Positions 6,060-11,872 of a DNA stretch of 11,872 nt are shown in pieces; the first letter of the stretch is position 1; every line of letters starts with the position of its first letter. Origin of the DNA: Euryarchaeota archaeon UBA33. GTDB lineage: Archaea; Thermoplasmatota; E2; DHVEG-1. The notes under the pieces were generated by a model. That model saw nothing but the letters and a program-made list of their open reading frames with translations. It ran no database searches and was not told the DNA's origin. The translations under genes were made by a program, and so were the position numbers. The stretch is taken from NCBI GenBank assembly GCA_002506745.1, contig DAYE01000001.1:13407-25278 (forward strand). The letters are read 5' to 3'.

Positions 6060-6692
6060 TTAATATTGTATTATATAATCAAGTCCATATTCATTGGATT
6101 CATTAGGAGCATAGTCCCAAAGTGAATTACCAAAGAAGATTTTTGCCATCTGGTCGATAATAGGGCGGCTGAGTCCTATAAGGCCAAGAAACCCGAATCT
6201 CTGAAACGCGTTTGACCACGTTTTTGTCAGTACATCGCCAGGGTTAGGATTCCCAAGAATATCTTTTGGTATCTTCCATGTGATAATCCCAGTTGATTTA
6301 TCGTATGTTCCCTTATCGATCTCAAAATAGTTTGGTCCTCCAGCTGGAGCACTATTGATATATTCCCCTGCAGACCAGGATTCCCATCCAATAATATACA
6401 AACCGATGAACGTTCCGCATCCATAAATGGTGCCGTTATATTCCCAAAACACCGCAAAGGTTTGTTGGATCTTATACAATTTTGGTTCGTTTATTTTCAT
6501 GCAGACAAATAAACAGTCTGGCTCTTCTGATTTCTCCCAGAACCATACGGATTTAATGTCTATATTCCCAAACGCATCATCATCTGAATCGGTAATTTCT
6601 GGGTTTTCCTCATCCCCAGCGTTTGCGGTGGTGGATAATAGAGGTGTAGTCAACAGCATAAAAATGATTATTCCAACTATTTTTCCTCTCAT
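6060..6692 (-). CDS. Exported protein of unnamed family, paralogue 1 of a tandem pair
   Basis: 210 residues from ATG 6692. The signal peptide MRGKIVGIIIFMLLTTPLLS-TTANA is probably cleaved before GDEENP. The mature part is a single beta-rich domain with an acidic start (NPEITDSDDDAFGNIDIKSV), then WFWEKSEEPDCLFVCMKI (50-67), FAVFWEYNGTIYG (79-91), ITWKIPKDILGNPNPGDVLT (137-156) and the C-terminal YGLDYIIQY. The WF-E-x5-D and W-x-IPK-x-x-x-GNP-x-PGDVLT elements recur in its neighbour. The layout resembles CBM9/DOMON-type sandwiches, but I cannot name the family. It is probably secreted or surface-attached. The in-frame ATG at 6707 is rejected because the ribosome site GGGAGGA (6705-6699) overlaps it and is spaced correctly for 6692. 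Confidence 0.8.
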   Translation of the reverse strand: MRGKIVGIIIFMLLTTPLLSTTANAGDEENPEITDSDDDAFGNIDIKSVWFWEKSEEPDCLFVCMKINEPKLYKIQQTFAVFWEYNGTIYGCGTFIGLYIIGWESWSAGEYINSAPAGGPNYFEIDKGTYDKSTGIITWKIPKDILGNPNPGDVLTKTWSNAFQRFGFLGLIGLSRPIIDQMAKIFFGNSLWDYAPNESNEYGLDYIIQY

Positions 6693-6740
6693 AAGGGATC
6701 CTCCCATGTGATGCTAATGCGTATCATATATTTATATTTT
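6595..6740 (-). repeat. Direct repeat copy 1: promoter, ribosome site and signal peptide
   Basis: This stretch matches 7320-7465 at an offset of 725 bases. It is identical over 129 bases (6612-6740 versus 7337-7465), with two mismatches (6603 and 6611) in the rest. It holds the TATA box (ATATAAATATATG on the minus strand, about 6727-6739), the GGGAGGA ribosome site and the whole signal peptide of the downstream gene. Similarity falls sharply at both ends. Confidence 0.95.
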
Positions 6741-6741
6741 A

Positions 6742-6790
6742 TCTTATAAACTTAAAAAAAAAAGAAAAAAAAAAAGATAATTTTTTGTTA
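6742..6790 (-). terminator. T tract at the end of the second paralogue
   Basis: After the TAG at 6793-6791, the minus strand has T-rich runs at 6786-6781 and about 6777-6751, with no clear hairpin. This fits a plain archaeal U-tract terminator. It lies directly upstream of the next promoter. Confidence 0.45.
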
Positions 6791-7417
6791 CTAATATTGT
6801 ATAATATAATCGCTTCCGTAATCAAAATCTGGTGCCGTATCGTCAATCTGCCATTTTTCTAACACGGCATCAAAAATGAAATTTCTCAATAGCGGACTGA
6901 ACCCAAGTCTCCCCCAGAATCGGAACCTCTCAAAACACTGTGATTGTGTATCAGTGAGCACGTCTCCTGGTTGTGGATTTCCTATGGTACTTTTTGGAAT
7001 TTTACAGGTAACAGTCCCATTTGTCGTATCAAAAATTCCTTCAATGGTGGTTATGATAGGTTTAGGATCACCAAAAGAACCTCTTCCTATGATAGAAACA
7101 TATTCGAACCATAATTGAAAATTATATCCAATTCCTAACATCGATGCATAATACTCCCCATTCATTTTCCATCGAACAACGAGATGCTGTTTAAAAGGAA
7201 TGGTACTAGGTTTTACTATTTTAATTGTTGTGTACAATATATCCGGTGTACTGGGATTCTCATAAAACCATGCTTTATTAATGTCGAGATAGGATCGAGC
7301 ATCTCCTATACTATCTGTTATTTCTGGATTTTCCTTATCCCCAGCGTTTGCGGTGGTGGATAATAGAGGTGTAGTCAACAGCATAAAAATGATTATTCCA
7401 ACTATTTTTCCTCTCAT
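6791..7417 (-). CDS. Exported protein of unnamed family, paralogue 2 of a tandem pair
   Basis: 208 residues from ATG 7417. The first 27 residues equal those of the neighbour at 6060 (signal peptide plus GD). After ENPEITDS the two proteins diverge strongly yet keep a common frame: WFYENPSTPDILYTTIKI, VVRWKMNGEYYA, TCKIPKSTIGNPQPGDVLT, FRFWGRLGFS and a final YGSDYIIQY. The mature part is a single beta-rich domain. No catalytic residues can be assigned. Two cysteines (in VTCKIP and SQCFERF) have no partners at the same places in the paralogue. The start follows the same logic as for paralogue 1, with GGGAGGA at 7430-7424 and ATG 7432 rejected. It has its own promoter in the repeated block, so it is expressed independently of, or alongside, the neighbour. 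Confidence 0.8.
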   Translation of the reverse strand: MRGKIVGIIIFMLLTTPLLSTTANAGDKENPEITDSIGDARSYLDINKAWFYENPSTPDILYTTIKIVKPSTIPFKQHLVVRWKMNGEYYASMLGIGYNFQLWFEYVSIIGRGSFGDPKPIITTIEGIFDTTNGTVTCKIPKSTIGNPQPGDVLTDTQSQCFERFRFWGRLGFSPLLRNFIFDAVLEKWQIDDTAPDFDYGSDYIIQY

Positions 7418-7465
7418 AAGGGATCCTCCCATGTGATGCTAATGCGTATCATATATTTATATTTT
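7320..7465 (-). repeat. Direct repeat copy 2: promoter, ribosome site and signal peptide
   Basis: This is the partner of 6595-6740. The 129 identical bases (7337-7465) cover the signal-peptide codons, the GGGAGGA site and the TATA box (about 7452-7464 on the minus strand). The upstream boundary at 7466 is abrupt: one copy continues ATCTTATAAAC, the other TTGTTACGC. Confidence 0.95.
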
Positions 7466-7483
7466 TTGTTACGCAACCGACGG

Positions 7484-7500
7484 GGGAAAAAAATAAAATG
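7484..7500 (-). terminator. T tract after the propeller-PKD gene
   Basis: On the minus strand, after the stop at 7508, the sequence runs CATTTTATTTTTTTCCCCC (7500-7482), a T-rich end with no clear stem. It is immediately followed by the promoter of paralogue 2. Confidence 0.4.
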
Positions 7501-7507
7501 ATAACTA

Positions 7508-9541
7508 CTATTTTACTCCAAAAACAAAGAACAACAAAAGTTTTGCTTGTATCGTGTTGTTCACAGAGGCGCTTTCATCGCATGTTGCTGAGGCATGCAT
7601 TGTCGTTTTCCCAAACCCGAACACCAATATTTTCTCTGTTCTCTTTGCTCCTGGCGGAAGATTAAGAAGAATTTGAAATCGTAATGGGTAAATGATAAAA
7701 CCTTTATCCGTGGTAACATTCCAGGAAACTGCTGTCGCATCTGCATCCCCGGTGTTCGAAATTGTCACCGTGACACCAAACCCGCCTTTTATTTCAACCA
7801 TAAGCTCTGGTGCAGTAATGGAAAGTTCGAAGGGTTCTGACCAGCTGCTCTCCGCACCATGCCAGTCTTTTACCTTTGCCTTAATATTGTAGGATCCTCT
7901 GGCAGACCACGTATGCTCTTGATGTACAGCAACTCCGGAGAAGAAGGGTCCGATCCAACCACTGGTCGTATTGTCACCCCAATCGATGTAGTACATGATC
8001 TTATCATCATTTTGGTCTGATGCGGTGAATACATACTCATAGGATTCTGCTGGTTTCCCGCTCGTCGGTCCTTCTATCAAAGGTATCCCTGGTGGGACGT
8101 TTGGAACATCAATAAAAACCAAGGTGTCATCGGTCGCGACCTGACCAAAACTGTCAGTTACGGTGAGTGTGACCATGTACTCTCCGATGGATGGATAGGT
8201 ATGAGTTGGATTCTGCAGAGTTGAAGTCGTACCATCACCAAGATCCCAGTACCATGAAAAACCTGGTTCACCACCATAGACAGAACCGGTGAACATCACA
8301 GAAGAATTCACAAAACCATAGTACGGACCGTTTGCATCAGCAAGATACAGGATATCGCCAAAGGCATAGACTGTTCCGTCCCCAGAGCCGACAAACACCT
8401 TCCCCTCAGCAAGAGCAGGTGATGATTTCGTATGAAGCTGCGTGTTCAGATTATAATTCCAGATCAACGCCCCAGAATACGCATTCAGACAGAACAGATA
8501 ACTTGTAAATCCACAGCATGGGTCTGTGACAAAATACACGTTCCCATCAGCAACACCAGGTGATGACTCGACGCTGCCATTGATGACATAACTCCAGAGG
8601 AGATCCCCCGTGTCCTTATCAAGGCAGAGCATCCTGCCATCACTCGTACCAATATAAAGAGAACCATAGGCAATCGATGGGGAGGAATGCACCTCGCATT
8701 GGGCGTTATAACTCCAGATGAAACTACCGTCATTGGCATCTAAACAATAGATATTATAATCATTCGCACCGAAGTAGATTTTTCCATCGTCCAGTGTCGG
8801 GGAGGAATAGATACCTGACGTTGTCGAAAATGTCCAGAGATGATCCCCCGTGATACTGTTCAGGCAAATGAAATCCCCATTCACAATGCCGACATAGATT
8901 TTTTCATTAAAAACCGCGGGGGAAGAGACAAACGCACTGTTGGTCTCATACTCCCAGACAAGACTCCCATCCTCCGTATTCAAACAATACAGCGAACCAT
9001 CACTCGAACTAAAAAAAACCAGGTCGTTGACTATAGTCGGGGAGGTTTCAATGATAAAACCTGTCTTAAAATCCCAGAGCAATGAACCATCACTCGCATC
9101 TAGACAATACAGATAGGTATCCTGTGAACCGACATACACTTTTCCGTTTACCACCGCAGGCGATGATGTGATTTCGCTACTTGTTGAATACTTCCATACC
9201 AGATTTCCGCTGTCCATCTCAAAACAATAGATACTCCAGTCCCATGAGCCGACGTAGACGCGTCCATGGGAGACAGCTGGTGATGAAGAAATAATAAAAT
9301 CAGTCTGGTAGGTCCAGAGAACTTGATTAGTATCTGGTGCGGTCGTCGTAGAAACACCACTGTGCATCGCATCATGACGGAACATCGGCCACCAATCATT
9401 CCCCATGGGATTTTCCATTTCTCTGAACTCGGGAGGAGATGACAGAATGGAACCTGACACCGAAGACCCTGTTGTTACCGTCACACAAATGATTACAAGA
9501 AACAATGATGCATGATGTTTCCATCTTTCTTTTTCACTCAT
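7508..9541 (-). CDS. Large exported 8-bladed PQQ-like beta-propeller protein with PKD domain
   Basis: 677 residues. A signal segment (about 11-30) is followed by WPMFRHDAMHSG (51-62), the usual lead-in to PQQ-like propellers. Eight repeats follow, each with a W near its start (W76, 116, 156, 196, 236, 276, 316, 361) and the pattern SSPAV-x-x-G-x-VYVGS-x-D-x-x-x-YC. The spacing is exactly 40 residues, with one 5-residue insert (PCCGF) in blade 7. A PKD domain spans about 400-480 (WYWDLGDGTTSTLQNPTHTY). A second Ig/PKD-like unit spans 482-575 (DWGDNTTSGW, HTWSARGSYNI). Residues 578-677 match the C-terminal domain of the 3459 protein and end KLLLFFVFGVK. BamB-like propellers are scaffolds and PKD domains are surface spacers, so a surface role is likely; PQQ binding is not shown. 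The start has AAAGGT (9553-9548) six bases away. Confidence 0.93.
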   Translation of the reverse strand: MSEKERWKHHASLFLVIICVTVTTGSSVSGSILSSPPEFREMENPMGNDWWPMFRHDAMHSGVSTTTAPDTNQVLWTYQTDFIISSSPAVSHGRVYVGSWDWSIYCFEMDSGNLVWKYSTSSEITSSPAVVNGKVYVGSQDTYLYCLDASDGSLLWDFKTGFIIETSPTIVNDLVFFSSSDGSLYCLNTEDGSLVWEYETNSAFVSSPAVFNEKIYVGIVNGDFICLNSITGDHLWTFSTTSGIYSSPTLDDGKIYFGANDYNIYCLDANDGSFIWSYNAQCEVHSSPSIAYGSLYIGTSDGRMLCLDKDTGDLLWSYVINGSVESSPGVADGNVYFVTDPCCGFTSYLFCLNAYSGALIWNYNLNTQLHTKSSPALAEGKVFVGSGDGTVYAFGDILYLADANGPYYGFVNSSVMFTGSVYGGEPGFSWYWDLGDGTTSTLQNPTHTYPSIGEYMVTLTVTDSFGQVATDDTLVFIDVPNVPPGIPLIEGPTSGKPAESYEYVFTASDQNDDKIMYYIDWGDNTTSGWIGPFFSGVAVHQEHTWSARGSYNIKAKVKDWHGAESSWSEPFELSITAPELMVEIKGGFGVTVTISNTGDADATAVSWNVTTDKGFIIYPLRFQILLNLPPGAKRTEKILVFGFGKTTMHASATCDESASVNNTIQAKLLLFFVFGVK

Positions 9542-9597
9542 TGTGTTACCTTTGGTGAAACTATATCTATTCTGCTTATTACAACCAATGGTCCCCT

Positions 9598-9608
9598 ATA
9601 TAATTTTA
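9598..9608 (-). promoter_or_regulatory. TATA box for the propeller-PKD gene
   Basis: The minus strand reads AAATTATATAG here, 57-67 bases upstream of the start at 9541. This predicts a leader of about 35 bases. The divergent gap to 9711 also holds AT-rich sequence (9663-9680) serving as promoter candidate for the plus-strand SDR gene. Confidence 0.45.
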
Positions 9609-9711
9609 ACGATTGTTAATAAATAAACCTAACCCACTAGTCATGCCGAGTATTCAATAGACATAATATCATAAAATATATTCACTATATAGACATCAGG
9701 AGAACACATCC

Positions 9712-10701
9712 ATGAAGGTATTGATCACCGGAATTACAGGTTTTATTGGCACACATCTGGCTGAAGAACTTTTAAGGACAAATAAATACGAACTTCTTGG
9801 AACATACAGGGATGCAAAAAAAGCAACACCACTTGAAAAACAAGGCATCGAAATGAGAAAAGCAGACCTCCTCAAACCAGATTCTCTAAAAGATATTACA
9901 AAAGGAGTGGATGTGGTTGTTCATCTCGCAGGACTCATGCGGTTCCATGATTCGTTTGATACCCTATATGACAATAATGTGAAGGCGTCACAGAGCATCG
10001 CAGAAGATGCTATGCTCCATGGGATAGAGCATTTCATCTACAGCAGTTCAACAGAGGCGTTAGGCCCGGTCATCAATATTCCAGGGGATGAAACAAGCCC
10101 GTATCATCCGACATATGACTACGGAAAAACCAAGCAGATCGCAGAACTCATGCTGAAAGAAAAACAAACAACCGGTCTTCCACTGACCATTCTCAGACCT
10201 ACAGGTGTCTATGGGCCTGGTGATGTGTATGTCACCCTATCTACCGTTCGAGCGGTCGCAAACAAACAATTACGGTTCCTACCGGGCAAAGGAGACACTT
10301 ACATCCACTTCACCTATGTCGACGACATCAGCCAAGGCATCCAAAAAACAATCGAAAAACCTAAACAATCGATTGGTGAGACGTTCATCCTTGCAAGCGA
10401 TGCGTATATCACATATAAGGAAATGTTCACCATCATAGCAAATTTGTTAGCCGTCTCTCCTCCGTCTCGCTCCATCCCGATGAGCCTTGCAAAAGCATAT
10501 CTCTTTATGGTCCAATGGAACAATAACAGAAAAGGGATCGATGACTTTGTCATGCATACATCACTCATTGATACCATGAGGACGAACCGGGCGTACAGCA
10601 ATGCAAAGGCAAAGAAGATTCTTGGATTTTCACCACAATATGATTATACAAAAGGGATGAAAAAAACAATCGAATGGTATAAAGAAAAAAACCTCCTTTG
10701 A
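9712..10701 (+). CDS. NAD(P)-dependent epimerase/dehydratase (extended SDR family)
   Basis: 329 residues, a full-length extended short-chain dehydrogenase/reductase. The Rossmann nucleotide motif TGITGFIG is at 6-13. ADLLKPDSL (51-59) follows beta 3, and DVVVHLAGLMRF is at 67-78. The active-site serine lies in SSSTEALG (S113 expected), and the catalytic pair is in YGKTK (Y137, K141). LRPTGVYGPGD (161-171) follows, with the substrate-side HFTYVDDISQGI at 199-210. It resembles the 3-beta-HSD / dihydroflavonol reductase / UDP-sugar epimerase part of the family. The substrate cannot be fixed. It is cytoplasmic. The neighbours on both sides are exported proteins on the other strand, so context gives no pathway. 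The start is supported by AGGAGA (9698-9703), eight bases away. Confidence 0.93.
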   Translation: MKVLITGITGFIGTHLAEELLRTNKYELLGTYRDAKKATPLEKQGIEMRKADLLKPDSLKDITKGVDVVVHLAGLMRFHDSFDTLYDNNVKASQSIAEDAMLHGIEHFIYSSSTEALGPVINIPGDETSPYHPTYDYGKTKQIAELMLKEKQTTGLPLTILRPTGVYGPGDVYVTLSTVRAVANKQLRFLPGKGDTYIHFTYVDDISQGIQKTIEKPKQSIGETFILASDAYITYKEMFTIIANLLAVSPPSRSIPMSLAKAYLFMVQWNNNRKGIDDFVMHTSLIDTMRTNRAYSNAKAKKILGFSPQYDYTKGMKKTIEWYKEKNLL

Positions 10702-10720
10702 ATGAACTGAAGAGTAAAAT

Positions 10721-10796
10721 AAAAAAAAAGAAGGGATAAGGCAGGTTCAATTTTATGATAAGCTCGTAAAGACCAAAAATTGAATCCCTTCTTTTG
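10721..10796. terminator. Long bulged hairpin, usable as a terminator on either strand
   Basis: AAAAGAAGGGA (10726-10736) pairs with TCCCTTCTTTT (10785-10795), and TTCAATTTT (10746-10754) pairs with AAAATTGAA (10776-10784). The right arm is continuous, while the left arm carries a 9-base bulge (10737-10745). The loop is 21 bases. On the minus strand the stem is followed by a T run (10729-10721), a classic intrinsic-terminator layout. On the plus strand it lies 24 bases after the SDR stop. Between 10797 and 10944 the minus strand has T runs at 10917-10922 and 10876-10881 and a near-palindromic TATA-like CCTATATATACTAGG at 10851-10865. No convincing gene is seen there. Confidence 0.55.
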
Positions 10797-10944
10797 TAAG
10801 CGAAACATCACCAGCAGTGGCCTTTTCCAACCCGGTAATTCTCATTCTTGCCTATATATACTAGGAAAATGTTCGGAAAAAACCAAACAAGGCATAATTA
10901 AATTTTGTTTTCGTTCAAAAAATATTTCTCTGTGTGTTCGTCCT

Positions 10945-11355
10945 TCAAACGTAAGTGACCCAAATATCGCTTGCCTTGCACACAGCAAATATCCTTTGAG
11001 GTGTATTCTGAAAGAGCCAGGATTTTTCTCCCCTGAAAAAAAGACCTTTGGCTCCATCCATCTGTATTATCATGTTCTCTTGACCGAAGTAAAAACCGAT
11101 CTTCGATGGAAGGATGAGCGCCGTTAATTTTTCATCTTGTTCCCCACTCGCTTGAATATAAATATGTCTGTTGAAGAGAAATTTAAAACCAAAGAGCCAG
11201 AGCGCTGGGGATGTCACCGTATTACACTTTCCTATGATGATGACAAAACTATCGGTGAAATGATCGGTCGTAGCCTGCGCAGGAGGCATAGAATTCAAGA
11301 GGAACAAACAGAAGAGAACGACAATTAATCCTGCAAGCCTATATCCTATTTTCAT
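10945..11355 (-). CDS. Exported hypothetical protein
   Basis: 136 residues, not recognised by name. MKIGYRLAGLIVVLFCLFLL starts a clear signal peptide, likely cleaved after PPAQA (near 28). The mature part is beta-rich and about 108 residues: DSFVIIIGKCNTVTSPALWL, FGFKFLFNRHIYIQASG, then KIGFYFGQENMIIQMDGAKG, LFFRGEKSWLF and a C-terminal FAVCKASDIWVTYV. Cysteines at GKCN and VCKA could form one disulfide. The start is backed by GGTG (11368-11365) nine bases away, within a run of six G on the minus strand. The gene begins 16 bases after the stop of the upstream repeat-propeller gene, and its ribosome site touches that stop, so the two are probably co-transcribed. A surface or secreted role is inferred only from the signal peptide. 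Confidence 0.72.
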   Translation of the reverse strand: MKIGYRLAGLIVVLFCLFLLNSMPPAQATTDHFTDSFVIIIGKCNTVTSPALWLFGFKFLFNRHIYIQASGEQDEKLTALILPSKIGFYFGQENMIIQMDGAKGLFFRGEKSWLFQNTPQRIFAVCKASDIWVTYV

Positions 11356-11371
11356 TTTCTTTCACACCCCC

Positions 11372-11872
11372 CTATCCACCATAATATTTTATTAACCAGA
11401 TATTGGAATTTAAGAAAACATTTCTCTCTCCACCGATAATATATCCCCCGTCTGCTGTCTGCTGAGCGGAGAAAGCGATACAGTTACCAATCCCGCCGAA
11501 GAAGATTTTACTCCATTCTTGTGCGCCGTTCTCATCAGTTTTAATTATAAGAGCCTTATACCGAATGAATTTCTTATAGGTAAATCCCGCGATGATGTAA
11601 CCACCGTCGCTGGTCTGTTGTACTGATTCACCTCTTGCGGTCCCCATCCCACCATATTTTTGCTCCCAGAGGAACTCCCCGTTTTCATCGGTCTTTACAA
11701 GCCATATTTTTTCATCAGCGTTACTGTAAGAGTCAACACCTACCATGAGATAGCCGCCATCATTTGTTTGTATCACTGAGGATACTCCCTCTGCATCAGT
11801 TCCTCCAAACTTTTTATCCCATAAAGTGTTTCCCGCCTCATCGATTTTAATTAACCAAATATTATATCCATA
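11372..11872 (-). CDS. Repeat beta-propeller surface protein, C-terminal part (runs off the right edge)
   Basis: The frame is open to the window edge at 11872, giving 166 residues of C-terminal sequence and the stop TAG at 11374-11372. It consists of repeats of about 51 residues of the form IWL-x-K-x-DE-x-G-x-x-LW-x-x-KFGG...S-x-x-QT-x-DGGY-x-x-G. Three full units (starting at about codons 5, 56 and 107 of this fragment) are followed by a last IWLIKYYGG that would complete the final blade. Such DGGY / W-LIKTD-x-G repeats form beta propellers found in secreted proteins of archaea and bacteria; the ligand is usually unknown. Apparent internal starts such as the GTG at 11776 are not the real start. 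It lies 16 bases before the next gene (10945-11355), suggesting an operon. Confidence 0.85.
   Translation of the reverse strand, partial: YGYNIWLIKIDEAGNTLWDKKFGGTDAEGVSSVIQTNDGGYLMVGVDSYSNADEKIWLVKTDENGEFLWEQKYGGMGTARGESVQQTSDGGYIIAGFTYKKFIRYKALIIKTDENGAQEWSKIFFGGIGNCIAFSAQQTADGGYIIGGERNVFLNSNIWLIKYYGG

Noticed and set aside
6601..7465. The long direct repeat read as an insertion sequence or CRISPR unit
   Set aside because: Only two copies, no transposase, no terminal inverted repeats, and the repeat coincides with promoter plus signal peptide codons.
10780..11127. Plus-strand open frame of 115 codons
   Set aside because: It is antisense to the exported protein with a clear signal peptide, good ribosome site and operon position, and its own sequence has no hydrophobic or domain pattern.
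11137..11328. Plus-strand open frame of 63 codons
   Set aside because: Polar low-information translation opposite the signal peptide of the 10945-11355 gene; no ribosome site.
1..11872. A complete new defence, secretion or biosynthetic system
   Set aside because: No nuclease, helicase, ATPase motor, reverse transcriptase or linked enzyme set was found; the single SDR and methyltransferase are not in operons with the surface proteins.

Overview
The window looks like a stretch of an archaeal chromosome, most likely from the Thermoplasmatota (inference from gene content). The support is as follows. TATA-like boxes lie a short distance upstream of most starts, and no bacterial -35/-10 pairs were seen. 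Ribosome sites match an AGGAGGTGAT-type signal. Several families are ones I associate with archaea (DUF996, DUF4870, tandem PRC barrels). There are also many exported PKD and beta-propeller proteins. The sequence is moderately AT-rich with long A/T tracts between genes. No rRNA, tRNA, CRISPR array, insertion sequence or origin was seen.

Layout. Positions 1-287 (minus) hold the N-terminal part of a class I SAM methyltransferase. Positions 486-836 and 1032-1427 (plus) encode a small DUF4870 membrane protein and an AHSA1/SRPBCC protein. Positions 1512-2156 (minus) encode a predicted LolA-like lipoprotein, divergent from a small unknown cytoplasmic protein at 2400-2693. Positions 2754-3314 (minus) encode a double PRC-barrel protein. 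From 3459 to 9541 almost everything is on the minus strand and exported: a choice-of-anchor-J-like protein, a short carboxypeptidase-regulatory-like protein, two tandem paralogues of an unnamed family, and a large 8-bladed propeller-PKD protein. They are interrupted only by a plus-strand DUF996 membrane protein (5283-5906). An extended SDR (NAD-dependent epimerase/dehydratase type) lies at 9712-10701 (plus). The right end is a minus-strand pair: an unrecognised exported protein (10945-11355) just downstream of the 3' end of a repeat-propeller gene that runs off the window.

How the genes relate. Most are single transcription units with their own TATA box and a 3' stem-loop or T tract. Only the last two minus-strand genes look like an operon. 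The common theme is the cell surface: at least seven products carry a signal peptide or lipobox. Two of them, otherwise unlike each other, share a C-terminal domain of about 100 residues that ends in a short hydrophobic tail.

The most unusual points are these. (1) The choice-of-anchor-J domain at 3777-4049 appears to have its last strands moved ahead of its middle strands. (2) The two paralogues at 6060-7417 share 129 identical bases over promoter, ribosome site and signal peptide, while their mature parts have diverged strongly. (3) The shared C-terminal domain may be a sorting or anchoring module. (4) Hairpins recur at 3' ends, including a long bulged one at 10726-10795. No complete new multi-gene system could be demonstrated from sequence alone.
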